Shown here piece after piece: positions 50,188 through 59,370 of a stretch of 64,000 nucleotides of DNA (positions are counted from its first letter, which is position 1; every line of letters starts with the position of its first letter). The DNA comes from Falseniella ignava CCUG 37419. Lineage in GTDB: Bacteria > Bacillota > Bacilli > Lactobacillales > Aerococcaceae. Location: assembly GCF_000301055.1 (NCBI RefSeq), contig NZ_JH932301.1, forward strand, positions 421,212-485,211, in the 5' to 3' direction. The position numbers and the translations under genes were made by a program. Under the pieces are notes generated by a model. The model was given only the letters and a program-made list of their open reading frames with translations, was not told the DNA's origin and did not search any database.

Positions 50188-51108
50188 ATGTTGCATTCAT
50201 CAAATCAAAATCAAGCCCGGGTCGGCTATCTTTATATTTTACTTGCGGGTGCTTTATGGGGGATTAGTGGTATTTTTATCACCCATCTATCTCGACTTGA
50301 GATGTCCAATGCGATGGTTACATTCAGTTCATTATTTACCACATCGATTATTTTAGGGGTGATCGTTTGGTTTAAATCGGGCTGGCAAGGGTTCAAACTT
50401 AGCCGACGCGGTTTGGGATTGATGTTAATCTTAGGGGTATTTTCGAAAGGTTTATTCAAAATGGCTTATGACGGCGCCATGATCTTAACGGGTGTGGCAA
50501 CGGGAACTATTTTACTTTATTTATCGCCTTTTTTTGTATCGATTATGTCAACGATTTTATTTAAAGAGAAAATTACTCTCGAGAAATTCATCGCTTTGTG
50601 TATCAATTTAATTGGTTGTATTTTAGTGGTGACGGGTGGACGACTCACTGCTTTAGAAATTTCAGCCTTAGGCGTGCTGCTAGGGATTCTTTCAGGTATT
50701 TTGTATGCACTGATGACAATTATTGGTATCCTTGCTGGCGAAGATGATACACCCCCTTGGACCTCGACTTTCTATATGACTTTTTTCGGACTGTTAACGA
50801 CAATCCCTTTTGCTCAACCGTGGAAGTATGCCCAAGTTTTTACGGTACCTACTTATTGGTGGTATTCGATTAGCTTTGCGTTACTACCTGGTACCATCTC
50901 AAACTTTTTATTTCTTAATGGGTTAACTTACCCGATTGAAGCATCTAAAGCGCAGATTGTTGCGTCGGTTGAAGTAATTGTGGCGACGTTAGTGGGCGTG
51001 CTTTACTTTAAAGAAGCGCTCAATTACGTTAGTCTCATCGGCATCGCGATTATGCTTGCTTCGATCGTATTAATGAATATGCAACCGTCGAGTTCGAAGT
51101 CAGCGTAA
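50188..51108 (+). CDS. EamA/DMT-family transporter
   Basis: A 306-residue protein with ten predicted helices arranged as two EamA repeats: LYILLAGALWGISGIFITHL at the start, GVATGTILLYLSPFFVSIMS closing the first repeat, and KAQIVASVEVIVATLVGVLY closing the second. Members export amino acids or other small metabolites; the substrate is unknown. The exact start is uncertain: ATG 50185, ATG 50188 and TTG 50191 all follow AGGAGGG, at 0, 3 and 6 bases. A terminator follows. Confidence 0.88.
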   Translation: MLHSSNQNQARVGYLYILLAGALWGISGIFITHLSRLEMSNAMVTFSSLFTTSIILGVIVWFKSGWQGFKLSRRGLGLMLILGVFSKGLFKMAYDGAMILTGVATGTILLYLSPFFVSIMSTILFKEKITLEKFIALCINLIGCILVVTGGRLTALEISALGVLLGILSGILYALMTIIGILAGEDDTPPWTSTFYMTFFGLLTTIPFAQPWKYAQVFTVPTYWWYSISFALLPGTISNFLFLNGLTYPIEASKAQIVASVEVIVATLVGVLYFKEALNYVSLIGIAIMLASIVLMNMQPSSSKSA

Positions 51109-51121
51109 TAATTAATTTACC

Positions 51122-51157
51122 ATCCTGTTTGATCATAATATCAAGCAGGATTTTTTG
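51122..51157 (+). terminator. Intrinsic terminator after the EamA gene
   Basis: ATCCTGTTTGAT and ATCAAGCAGGAT (one G-U pair) with six T. Confidence 0.9.
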
Positions 51158-51159
51158 TT

Positions 51160-51557
51160 GTTCAGCTGTTTTATTGCTAAGCAGGGTATAAATGAGTTGA
51201 AATTGATAAGGTGAATCAAGATGACCAAATACAAATTATGTATCAAGATCGAATGAAATGTGCGCCGGAACTGACAATATTCTGTCAATTCAAAAACTTC
51301 CAACATGGAGTGTTAGTTGGGATGCTTGGATACTTTATAACTGATAACTTCTAATCAACGAGGTAATGTACAGTCCGTTTGTCCACGGAGATTGCGGATA
51401 GCCAATACTATTTGTTATTCTAATGCCCTTTGTCAACTTTCAGCAATCTCCTCATTCATTTAAAATTTAATTCTCTAGATCCAGCCTTTCAATACGTTCT
51501 TGGATAACAACGCAGATAGGAGTTATTAGGACTTGTTAGCATTCTCGAATTAATGAT
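51160..51557. other. Non-coding stretch before the cad operon
   Basis: About 400 bases with no gene I can support. A frame around 51210-51360 would read DDQIQIMYQDRMKCAPELTI without start or ribosome site, possibly a gene scrap. Nothing else stands out until the cad promoter. Confidence 0.4.
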
Positions 51558-51610
51558 TGACGAAATAGGAAAAATACATTATATTATAGTTGAACAATTG
51601 TTCAACTATT
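51558..51610 (+). promoter_or_regulatory. cad promoter and perfect 24-bp operator
   Basis: TTGACG (51558-51563), 17 bases, TATATT (51581-51586). Directly after it, ATAGTTGAACAA and its exact reverse complement TTGTTCAACTAT form a gapless 24-bp palindrome at 51587-51610, covering the transcription start. This is the form of operator expected for CadC/SmtB-type repressors. Confidence 0.85.
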
Positions 51611-51626
51611 AAAACGAGGTGATGTT

Positions 51627-51977
51627 ATGAATCAATCAATGTGTGAGAGCGATGCTATTCATGAAGCCGTTGTTCACGATACTTTATCCAAGATGAGAGC
51701 AGAAGATGATTATATTGATTTAGCTGATTTGTTTAAAATGTTTGCCGATAAGACACGTGTGAAGATATTGTATGCGCTAGAGCAGAACGAACTTTGTGTA
51801 TGTGATCTGGCTGTCGTTTTGTCGATGACTAAGTCCGCTATCTCTCATCAATTGAAGGGATTACGACTGGCTAATTTGGTCAAGTCGAGACGAGAGGGCC
51901 AAATTGTCTATTATTCTTTGGCTGATGACCATGTCAAGGAAATACTAGATATCGGGTTTGCGCATCGTGATGAGTAA
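51627..51977 (+). CDS. cadC: ArsR/SmtB-family metal repressor, CadC-like
   Basis: A 116-residue winged-helix repressor. The N-terminal extension has a Cys (MNQSMCESD), and the alpha-3 site is NELCVCDLAVVL with C-V-C, as in CadC, where both regions bind Cd/Pb/Bi. The recognition helix is SMTKSAISHQLKGLRLANLV. Ending HVKEILDIGFAHRDE would carry the second zinc site (alpha-5 D/H). A perfect palindrome overlaps its own promoter, and CadA follows 19 bases downstream, so autorepressed metal-induced expression is the clear model. Confidence 0.9.
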   Translation: MNQSMCESDAIHEAVVHDTLSKMRAEDDYIDLADLFKMFADKTRVKILYALEQNELCVCDLAVVLSMTKSAISHQLKGLRLANLVKSRREGQIVYYSLADDHVKEILDIGFAHRDE

Positions 51978-51996
51978 GGAAGTGAGAGGTGTTATC

Positions 51997-54099
51997 ATGG
52001 AAAAAACATATATTCTTAGAGGACTGAACTGTGCGAATTGCGCAGCTAAAATTGAAAAAGAAGCCAGGGAACTCGAAGGTGTCCATTCTTCTCATGTAGA
52101 TTTAGTTAAGCAGACGCTTAAAATCCAGGCCGATGAGTCAGTAGACTCCAGTCTATCTCATCAAGTCGAAGAGATTGTCCATAGTCATGAACCAGATATT
52201 ATTGTGCTGGATGCAGCCGCTGAGAGTTCTGAGGATGTCGAAGAGTCTGGGCATCAACAGACCACGTTATGGCGCTTATTCATCGGTGCATTGTTATTTA
52301 TCATTGGGATAGTACTTCAAGAAGTGATGGCGGTGTCACTACCTATCTCATTATCGTTCTTTCTCTTAGCCTATCTTATTCTAGGTGGAGATGTCATTAT
52401 GCGTGCGGCTCGCAACATTGCCAAAGGGCGGGTATTCGATGAGAATTTCTTGATGAGTATATCAACGATAGGAGCTCTGATTATTGGGGAATATCCAGAG
52501 GCAGTCGCTGTCATGCTATTCTATCAAATCGGTGAATACTTCCAAGATATGGCAGTCAATCGTTCACGCAAATCGATTGCAGATTTAATGGATATTCGTC
52601 CAGATTACGCGACGGTAATAAGAGAAGGCGAACACATAGTTGTATCGCCTGAGAATGTATCGATTGATGAAATGATACTTGTCAAGCCAGGAGAGCGTGT
52701 ACCACTCGATGGTGTGGTCATCCAAGGAGAATCGATGCTAGATACAAGGGCATTAACTGGCGAATCCGTTCCGAGAAAGGTAAGCGAAGGGGATGAGATT
52801 CTCTCTGGTTGTATTAACCAACAAGGTGTATTAACCGTACAAGTTACGAGAACATTTGAGACATCGACTGTTTCGAAGATTATCGATTTAGTGGAGAATG
52901 CATCGAGCCATAAAGCACCGACAGAGAATTTTATTACAACATTTGCTCGGTATTATACACCCGTCGTTGTGATTCTTGCGTTACTATTAGCTGTTATACC
53001 GCCCCTATTATTCAGTGGAGAATGGAATGATTGGGTATATCGCGCCTTGATTTTCTTAGTTATTTCTTGTCCGTGTGCGCTTGTAATTTCTATTCCTCTT
53101 ACATTCTTCGGAGGAATTGGTGCCGCGTCCAAACATGGTGTTCTAGTGAAAGGCAGCAACTACTTAGAAGCATTGAATCATGTGGAGACGATAGTGTTTG
53201 ACAAGACTGGAACGCTCACGCAAGGTGTATTTGAAGTTCAAGCCATCTATCCGGCAGAAGGATATTCTGAAGATGATCTTCTTCATTGGGCAGCTGAAGC
53301 TGAATATTATTCGAATCATCCTATTGCTCAATCGATTATCAATGCGTATGATCAAGAGATTGATTCAACACGTATCTCTAATTATCAAGAGTTATCTGGC
53401 CATGGTGTCAGTGCAGTTATAGATCAATGCACAGTTCTAGCAGGTAATCATAAATTAATGACATCTGAAGAGATTCGTTATGAACAATGTACGCAAGCTG
53501 GAACCAAAGTCTATATTGCTGTCGATGGTAACTATGCAGGATGTATTCTCATTGCCGACCAAGTCAAAGAAGATAGCCCTTTAGCAATCGAGCAGCTGAA
53601 ACAGGCAGGTGTCACGAAGACAGTGATGTTAACGGGCGATGATGAGACAATAAGTCATGCGATCTCTGAAAAGCTAGGTATTGATGAATATTACGCACAG
53701 TTGTTACCAGAAGATAAAGTGACGAAGTTGGAAGAGATTGAACGTCACAAACGACCAGACAGCAAACTCGCATTTGTAGGTGATGGGATTAATGATGCCC
53801 CCGTCTTAGCGCGTGCGGATGTAGGGATTGCGATGGGCGGTCTCGGTTCAGATGCAGCTATTGAAGCGGCGGACGTAGTCTTAATGACAGATGAACCGAT
53901 GAAGCTCGTGGAAGCGATGCGAATTGCGAAGGAAACGAAGCGCATTGTCACCCAAAATATTGTGATTGCATTAGGAGTGAAAGGCTTCTTCTTAATACTC
54001 GGTGCACTAGGTATGGCGACTATGTGGGAAGCCGTCTTCGGTGATGTTGGTGTCACAGTAATTGCCGTTCTGAATGCGATGAGAATATTAAGGAAATAA
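51997..54099 (+). CDS. cadA: Cadmium/zinc-exporting P1B ATPase
   Basis: A 700-residue P1B-2 ATPase that exports Cd, Zn or Pb. One N-terminal HMA domain (RGLNCANCAAKIEKEA), actuator TGES (ALTGESVPRKV, near 248), CPC in ISCPCALVISIPL (near 350), DKTGTLTQG (near 400), the HP motif YSNHPIAQSI, and GDGINDAPVLARADVGIAMG. All catalytic residues are intact, in contrast to the CPG enzyme at 13291. ATG 51997 follows GAGAGGTG; the frame is open upstream but without a site. Confidence 0.93.
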   Translation: MEKTYILRGLNCANCAAKIEKEARELEGVHSSHVDLVKQTLKIQADESVDSSLSHQVEEIVHSHEPDIIVLDAAAESSEDVEESGHQQTTLWRLFIGALLFIIGIVLQEVMAVSLPISLSFFLLAYLILGGDVIMRAARNIAKGRVFDENFLMSISTIGALIIGEYPEAVAVMLFYQIGEYFQDMAVNRSRKSIADLMDIRPDYATVIREGEHIVVSPENVSIDEMILVKPGERVPLDGVVIQGESMLDTRALTGESVPRKVSEGDEILSGCINQQGVLTVQVTRTFETSTVSKIIDLVENASSHKAPTENFITTFARYYTPVVVILALLLAVIPPLLFSGEWNDWVYRALIFLVISCPCALVISIPLTFFGGIGAASKHGVLVKGSNYLEALNHVETIVFDKTGTLTQGVFEVQAIYPAEGYSEDDLLHWAAEAEYYSNHPIAQSIINAYDQEIDSTRISNYQELSGHGVSAVIDQCTVLAGNHKLMTSEEIRYEQCTQAGTKVYIAVDGNYAGCILIADQVKEDSPLAIEQLKQAGVTKTVMLTGDDETISHAISEKLGIDEYYAQLLPEDKVTKLEEIERHKRPDSKLAFVGDGINDAPVLARADVGIAMGGLGSDAAIEAADVVLMTDEPMKLVEAMRIAKETKRIVTQNIVIALGVKGFFLILGALGMATMWEAVFGDVGVTVIAVLNAMRILRK

Positions 54100-54131
54100 A
54101 AGGACGCACCACAGCTATTCCAAGTATATAT

Positions 54132-54166
54132 TAGTGATGTTGCATATTTGCACATCACTTTTTTAT
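54132..54166 (+). terminator. Intrinsic terminator after cadA
   Basis: AGTGATGT, inner GCATATTTGC, ACATCACT with TTTTTT. Confidence 0.9.
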
Positions 54167-54228
54167 TTATTACGATGGATGCATACAGTAAGATACGCTA
54201 CTTAAACATTCAATAGGATAATCAAAAA

Positions 54229-54268
54229 CACGGCTGACATCCACTAAAGTTGGAGATTCGCCGTGTTT
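54229..54268 (-). terminator. Terminator of the leftward secreted-protein gene
   Basis: On the minus strand AAACACGGC and GCCGTGTTT enclose TCTCCAACTTTAGTGGATG, itself partly self-paired, and a T-rich tail follows. Confidence 0.72.
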
Positions 54269-54312
54269 AAATGTATCGTTATTCAATGTCACTATCGTCT
54301 ATTTCATCCTGC

Positions 54313-54852
54313 TTATTCTTGACTTAATGTATATTCAACACCATCGAATATTAATACGTCATCTTCAAGCTGAGCTTCGAAGAATTCTTCATTCATAAAC
54401 TTCGCTCGTATAATACCTTCGGTCTCAGTCACTTTAGCACCATTAATAATAAAAATAACGGTACCGTCACCTTTGATTGTATTATAGATACCTTCGATAT
54501 GGTAAGGAAGCTGGCGATAAATATCTCTATTAGGAAGACCTTCTTCTTCGAATGATTCGATTAAAGCGATTAAAGATTCATTCTCCGGAATATCTTCATT
54601 TGTCATATCGGGATTAATATTTCTTGTTATAGCCTCATCTTCTAATTGTAAGAGGGGTAGGAAAATCTCGATATTCTCATATAGGCTATCAAGTGAAGTA
54701 ATGAATACAACAAATTCTTCGTTCATAATGATTTGTTCAAATGCAGTATCTTCAGCTGAAGTCGTATATGTTCCAGTCGTCTGTGCATGAACAGGTGTAT
54801 GGAGTAGAAGGGACGATAGAAATAATATAATGAGTAATTTTAGCTTCTTCAT
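54313..54852 (-). CDS. Small secreted protein of unknown function
   Basis: A 179-residue exported protein. Signal peptide LKLLIILFLSSLLLHTPVHA with cleavage after VHA; no lipobox. The mature part is strongly acidic with Glu/Asp/Ile-rich stretches (LQLEDEAITRNINPDMTNED) and ends with beta-strand text (LEDDVLIFDGVEYTL). I do not recognise the family; its style recalls the secreted protein at 35849. AAAGG stands before the ATG. The divergent neighbour is a secreted peptide with an ABC system. Confidence 0.68.
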   Translation of the reverse strand: MKKLKLLIILFLSSLLLHTPVHAQTTGTYTTSAEDTAFEQIIMNEEFVVFITSLDSLYENIEIFLPLLQLEDEAITRNINPDMTNEDIPENESLIALIESFEEEGLPNRDIYRQLPYHIEGIYNTIKGDGTVIFIINGAKVTETEGIIRAKFMNEEFFEAQLEDDVLIFDGVEYTLSQE

Positions 54853-55237
54853 AATATTTGCAACCTTTCGTATGTATTAGATAAATGAATACGAGCACTA
54901 TTCCGAGTATTTGTTCTAACATAGTCACTTTACCCATCATAGACGTGTATACCACTTTCTCTCACTCTTCTCTCCTTTCCAAAGTTAGACCGACTTGTTG
55001 GTAGTGCTGTCAATCGTATTCTATCATTATTTTTTTATTAGTAAATAATTATATATGAGATAAGTTAATGTAATATAAAGGTTAAATAAATAGGTTAAGA
55101 GATAGCCACAACTTTATCATTACAAATAATAAAAAAATCTTTTTTTTTGGGGGAAAATATATTATAATTATAACGTAAGCGTTTTACTACTGTGTTTGTT
55201 TTTGATGATTGTTGTGTCTTAGAACTTGGAACTTGTC
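54853..55237. other. Divergent regulatory spacer
   Basis: This AT-rich stretch separates two divergent exported-protein genes. Towards the right are a T9 run (55141-55149), a -10-like TATAAT near 55164 and GTAAGCGTTTTAC (55180-55192), a near-palindrome similar to CcpA cre sites. Nothing else is evident. Confidence 0.45.
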
Positions 55238-55588
55238 ATGCAGACAAATAGAAAGGAAGAATCTATAATAAAGAAGTTTTTGAAATGGTTGATTATATCA
55301 GTACTTTTGAATTTGTCAATAATCACTCCGGTTTATGCAGTTAACGAGAGTGAAGAGATTATTGAGACCCATGAGATTATTAACTATATTCCACCTATAC
55401 AAAATATGGTTAGAGGTGTGACACGTAATTGGGTCGGGACACATGCATATGTGGTTAATAATATCAATGGATATCATTACGGTGGATGGGTTCCTCTTGT
55501 TGAAACTCTACCGACAGGCCATTGTGTTTATATGGGGCTAGCAACATTACTTGGAGCAGATTATAATTTATTTTCATACGTTACTTAG
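55238..55588 (+). CDS. Secreted peptide, bacteriocin-like candidate
   Basis: A 116-residue precursor. Residues 1-34 form a Sec signal (FLKWLIISVLLNLSIITPVY, cleavage after VYA), leaving about 82 residues rich in Gly, Tyr, Trp and Asn (WVGTHAYVVNNINGYHYGGW) with a single Cys. ATG 55238 has a weak ribosome site. A strong terminator right after the stop separates it from a large ABC-2 permease and an ATPase. Peptide, membrane protein, ATPase is the order of lactococcin 972-type loci. I see no direct similarity to lactococcin 972, so this is a structural analogy. It could also be a signalling peptide. Confidence 0.55.
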   Translation: MQTNRKEESIIKKFLKWLIISVLLNLSIITPVYAVNESEEIIETHEIINYIPPIQNMVRGVTRNWVGTHAYVVNNINGYHYGGWVPLVETLPTGHCVYMGLATLLGADYNLFSYVT

Positions 55589-55626
55589 GACTAAACAAAA
55601 GAGTGGATTTGTTTAGTCCTTTTTTA
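55587..55626 (+). terminator. Terminator between peptide and ABC genes
   Basis: AGGACTAAACAAA and TTTGTTTAGTCCT form a perfect 13-bp stem with TTTTTT, overlapping the peptide's stop codon. It should make the peptide far more abundant than the downstream transporter. Confidence 0.9.
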
Positions 55627-55641
55627 GAAAGGACACATACG

Positions 55642-58209
55642 ATGAATAAATATTTGTTTGAGCTCAAAAAACTTTATCGTAATGGTAGCTTCTTAGTTCT
55701 TTTAGTTGTTTCTGTCATGTTATCGATATTGAATATTTTTATGGTGCAGTCGCAAAACTTACAAGACAATTTTAATTCGGCCAACTATGAGCAATACTCA
55801 ATGAAGTTTATGACAATATTTCAAGGTGAATCGGATGACTTGGAAGATAAGTTAGATGCGTCGCTTGATGTGTCTCCTGGACAATTGCATATGTGGTCAG
55901 TCTATGAGGACCCCGAAGCCATCGTTGTTGCGACTGAAGATGGTAGAGGGATGTCGATTGAAAATAAAGAACTTGAATTTAAATATATTCGAGAAGCGCT
56001 AGAAATTGACCAGATTGAATTGAATCAAGAACAGAAGGACGCACTTGATTACATTGAGATGCTTGCTAATTATGAGAAGAAGCAAAAAGAATCGAATGAT
56101 TCTTATCAACATCAAGGAGCCATTACTACATTGTTAGCGGATGGTAGTCTCCTCTTAGGTATAATACCTCTACTCATTATCGCTATTCTGTCAATTCGTT
56201 ATGTTGGCGAAGATTGGGAAGAAGGGAGTATCGTATTCCAGCGCACATTACCTGTTCGAAGAAGTCAAGTGATGTTCTATCGATATTTGAGTAGCGTCAG
56301 CTTATTAATCATTTATCTTGGACTCATCACTTTAATGACAATTATGATCCATCTCATCATGGGTTCAGAGATAGGTGATTGGTTCTATCCATATCGGATA
56401 TTAATATCGAACTGGGCTCACTTGCCAGCTTATCAAATATATAGTATTTATCTCTTAATCTTCTTAGTGAAAGGTATGTTGTTAATAGGCTTTACTTATT
56501 TATTAGTCGCAAGTATTAAAAAGGTCAATTTAGCCTATTTATTGACGGTCTCGTTATTCGGCTTAATAAGCATACTAACGTTATTCTTCCAACAGATGCA
56601 AAGTATCTGGAATCCTTTCTTTGTGAGATTACAAGAGCAGGTGATGGGCTTTCTTAAGTTAGTTCCGGTCAATCGATTTCGTGCAGAACCTATGCTAGTA
56701 GGAACGCCATTGAGGTGGGGTGTACTCTTAGTATGGCTGTTATTCAGTGTCTTATTTATTAGCTTAGCTATTTACCAATTTAAGCAAAATAAGAGTGTTT
56801 CTTATTTGTTTAAATCACGTGAAGTCATTCGTATTCACCGTCCAGAGTGGCGAACATTCACAATGGAATCACTTAAGTTGAATCATTTCTTATCGAAACA
56901 ATTCCTCTCCGGAATTCTTGCCGTTATCATCGCCGGCATCGCAAGTATTATCTTACTTGAAAATCGGTCGCATCACGTTCAACCTGTGATAGCTGATTAT
57001 TTCAAAGAGAATTATGCAGAGATTATTAATGACTACACGAGTCAACTCGAAGAGTACCAAGTATTATTAGATCAAGAACCCGTCGGGAGCGACCGTGCCT
57101 TTATGATTGAGTCATTGATGGATTTCATTGAAAATGACTTTTTAAACTACTATCAAACAATATATGATTCAATGTCTGAACGAATCCAGGCCTACGAAAC
57201 TGGAGACAGTCAGACGTATTATCAGTCGTTCGAACCAGAACTTTCAATATATTATAATCCGAATCAAATGTATCAATCACTTGATGATGGCTTATTTTAT
57301 CTACCTAGAGAGGATTATTATGAGACAGGAGATTTCCCTTCGGAATATGGTTATCGTATAAGTCAGGAACGATTAGAAGAAATGATTCGGCGTGATATTC
57401 GTCCGATTCTAGGATCAGGTATCACTTATACAGAATATGACCGTCCGAAAGAAGCGGCAGATTATTGGAGTGAACGAGCGAACTACCAGTTGCGAGATAA
57501 TTCTTCGTTAGGGCTACTCTATCGATTCATACATATTTATCGTTTCGATTTAATAATATTAGTATTAATAACTGTCGCTGCAGGTGCGGGATATAGTCTG
57601 GAAGGGCGCAAACGAGCGTCTCTTGCGTGGGTGTATACATTACCTCAAGAGAGAGTTGAAGTGATGCATCAGAAGTTACTGGTTGCATTACGGAGAACGT
57701 TTACCATTATATTATCGAGCGTCTTAGTGATCGGACTTATAGGAGTGCTCTCTGATGGTTTCGGTCAATGGCAAACCCCGATATTGCATTATGATCGACT
57801 TGTAGATTTGACGAATATTGCGAATGAATTTGAAAGAAGTTATCATTGGATGGCATTAGGAAGTGTCATCGTTCATAGTTTACTCTATGTATGTCTATCG
57901 AGCATCTTCGTTATTTTAATCTCACTCGTCTTATCCACTTATTTCAGTCAACCTTGGTTCGTAGGCGGAAGTACATTATTAATGTTAGGCATCGGCTATA
58001 GTCTGAATTATTTACCATGGAGTGGTTGGCAATCATATTTACCATTTAATTATTTAAATATCGTACCGATACTTGATGGTTCTTATATATTTACAATGAA
58101 TATTGGACAAATCAACTTAATAGTAGGTTATATTGTATTAATTATTTGGATTGTATTAGCCTACAGTCTATTGCGTTATCGTTTGAAGAGAATGCGACTG
58201 TTTCAATAA
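55642..58209 (+). CDS. Large ABC-2 type permease
   Basis: An 855-residue membrane protein with two similar halves. The first helix (GSFLVLLVVSVMLSILNIFM) is followed by a long outside domain and a block of helices near residues 170-380; residue 430 onward repeats the plan (FLSGILAVIIAGIASIILLE, outer domain, helices from about 640). Such double-length ABC-2 permeases export or remove peptides and often give self-immunity. ATG 55642 follows AAAGGA. The ATPase begins 12 bases after its stop. Specificity is unknown. Confidence 0.82.
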   Translation: MNKYLFELKKLYRNGSFLVLLVVSVMLSILNIFMVQSQNLQDNFNSANYEQYSMKFMTIFQGESDDLEDKLDASLDVSPGQLHMWSVYEDPEAIVVATEDGRGMSIENKELEFKYIREALEIDQIELNQEQKDALDYIEMLANYEKKQKESNDSYQHQGAITTLLADGSLLLGIIPLLIIAILSIRYVGEDWEEGSIVFQRTLPVRRSQVMFYRYLSSVSLLIIYLGLITLMTIMIHLIMGSEIGDWFYPYRILISNWAHLPAYQIYSIYLLIFLVKGMLLIGFTYLLVASIKKVNLAYLLTVSLFGLISILTLFFQQMQSIWNPFFVRLQEQVMGFLKLVPVNRFRAEPMLVGTPLRWGVLLVWLLFSVLFISLAIYQFKQNKSVSYLFKSREVIRIHRPEWRTFTMESLKLNHFLSKQFLSGILAVIIAGIASIILLENRSHHVQPVIADYFKENYAEIINDYTSQLEEYQVLLDQEPVGSDRAFMIESLMDFIENDFLNYYQTIYDSMSERIQAYETGDSQTYYQSFEPELSIYYNPNQMYQSLDDGLFYLPREDYYETGDFPSEYGYRISQERLEEMIRRDIRPILGSGITYTEYDRPKEAADYWSERANYQLRDNSSLGLLYRFIHIYRFDLIILVLITVAAGAGYSLEGRKRASLAWVYTLPQERVEVMHQKLLVALRRTFTIILSSVLVIGLIGVLSDGFGQWQTPILHYDRLVDLTNIANEFERSYHWMALGSVIVHSLLYVCLSSIFVILISLVLSTYFSQPWFVGGSTLLMLGIGYSLNYLPWSGWQSYLPFNYLNIVPILDGSYIFTMNIGQINLIVGYIVLIIWIVLAYSLLRYRLKRMRLFQ

Positions 58210-58221
58210 GGAGGAAACGAT

Positions 58222-58926
58222 ATGGATATTATTAATGTAGAACAAGTTCATAAGTCGTTCGGTAATCATCATGTTCTAAAAGGTGTAACTTTTTCCATTC
58301 AAGAACCTGGTATTGTCGCACTCGTCGGTCCTAATGGTTCTGGTAAGTCGACGTTAATGAATATTATCATGAATTTAATCGATGCGGACAGTGGAGATGT
58401 CAAGATTCTAGGTGAGTCTCCTTCGAATGTTAATATTTTCCAGAATGTCTCCTTCTTGAAAGATAATTCGGTGTTGTATCATTATTTAACCGGTCGTGAT
58501 CACTTAGATTATGCAGCGAGTCTGTACGGACTTAATCAAGAGCGTGTGCATGAAGTGATTGATAAGATTGGCATTGATACCTATGTGGATAAGCGAGTCG
58601 AGCAGTACTCACTAGGGATGAAGCAACATTTGTTGATTGCCTTAGCCATTCTTAATCAGCCGAAATTTATCTTGATGGATGAGCCTCTGAATGGATTAGA
58701 TCCTACAAGTGTCATTCATACACGGCAATTAATTCTTGAATTAGCAGCAGCAGGTACATCTATTCTAATGTCCTCGCATACACTGAGTGAAGTTGATGCG
58801 GTGACGAATCATATTCTCTTCTTAAGAGAAGGGATTGTGCAAGAAGAATATCTCAGTGGCGAGCATGTCCAACGCAAGAAAACAGCCGAAGAACGTTATA
58901 TGGAGCTATATCTTGATGAATTATAA
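58222..58926 (+). CDS. ABC transporter ATPase
   Basis: A 234-residue ATPase partnering the permease before it. Walker A ALVGPNGSGKSTLMNI, signature YSLGMKQHLLIALAI (LSGGQ degenerate as YSLGMKQ, usual in ABC-2 peptide systems), Walker B FILMDEPLNGLDP and the switch His in SSHTLSEVD. The AAGGAGG ribosome site is 7 bases ahead. Confidence 0.93.
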   Translation: MDIINVEQVHKSFGNHHVLKGVTFSIQEPGIVALVGPNGSGKSTLMNIIMNLIDADSGDVKILGESPSNVNIFQNVSFLKDNSVLYHYLTGRDHLDYAASLYGLNQERVHEVIDKIGIDTYVDKRVEQYSLGMKQHLLIALAILNQPKFILMDEPLNGLDPTSVIHTRQLILELAAAGTSILMSSHTLSEVDAVTNHILFLREGIVQEEYLSGEHVQRKKTAEERYMELYLDEL

Positions 58927-58947
58927 TAATAAATAATGACGCAAAGT

Positions 58948-59142
58948 GACTGTGACAAATGTATCTTTGATATTTCAATAACGAACAATGATTATCTGTA
59001 GAGCATCGGTCCGAGCCGATTAGGCTGGGTATGATGAGTGACTTGATTCACGAAGTGAGCCTTAGCCCCTCACATACTCCTTCTGATAATCATTGTTCGT
59101 TTTGTTGTATCTAGCAACTATTTTACAACGAATGTTACAGTC
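58948..59142. repeat. Nested inverted-repeat element
   Basis: Outer arms GACTGTGACA (58948-58957) and TGTTACAGTC (59133-59142) pair with one G-U; inner arms AACGAACAATGATTATC (58980-58996) and GATAATCATTGTTCGTT (59085-59101) pair perfectly over 17 bp. Inside lie further hairpins: ATCGG/CCGAT, GTGA/TCAC and GGGTATG-TGAG/CTCACATAC. The whole could fold as a multi-branch RNA or a cruciform. No ORF. It may be a small non-autonomous element, a large terminator for the ABC operon, or a structured RNA. Confidence 0.65.
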
Positions 59143-59370
59143 TCTTACTAGATGAGCGATTTTGATTTTTTGACTGATGGTTGACCGCGGTCCAGATAAT
59201 TTCAGTTTATATTGATTTGTCTCGTAGAGTTAGGCGTTGCACAAAATTCAATAATAAGAAAAGAAGGTTATTGTTTAATTAATGAATGATTTCCAATGAT
59301 TGAAAATGACTGAATTTGATTTATTTTGATTTCGTTTTCTTTTATACTAGGGTCAGAAAGGAATACGGCT
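59143..59370. promoter_or_regulatory. Leader region of a lost sugar operon
   Basis: This spacer before the decayed fructose-PTS genes has repeated TGATTGAAAATGA / TGAATTTGATT words near 59295-59330, like DeoR/FruR operator half-sites, and TATACT (59343-59348) as a -10. The genes it served are broken. Confidence 0.4.

Noticed and set aside
54752-54955. Alternative minus-strand ORF overlapping the secreted-protein gene start
   Set aside because: It has no ribosome site at a sensible distance and overlaps the signal peptide of a better-supported gene.
55180-55192. CcpA cre site before the secreted peptide
   Set aside because: GTAAGCGTTTTAC is close to consensus but lacks the outer T and A; kept only as a remark, not as a feature.
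58221-58960. tRNA or rRNA gene near the structured element
   Set aside because: The folds lack a TTCRA arm and acceptor geometry; nothing elsewhere in the window shows tRNA or rRNA consensus.
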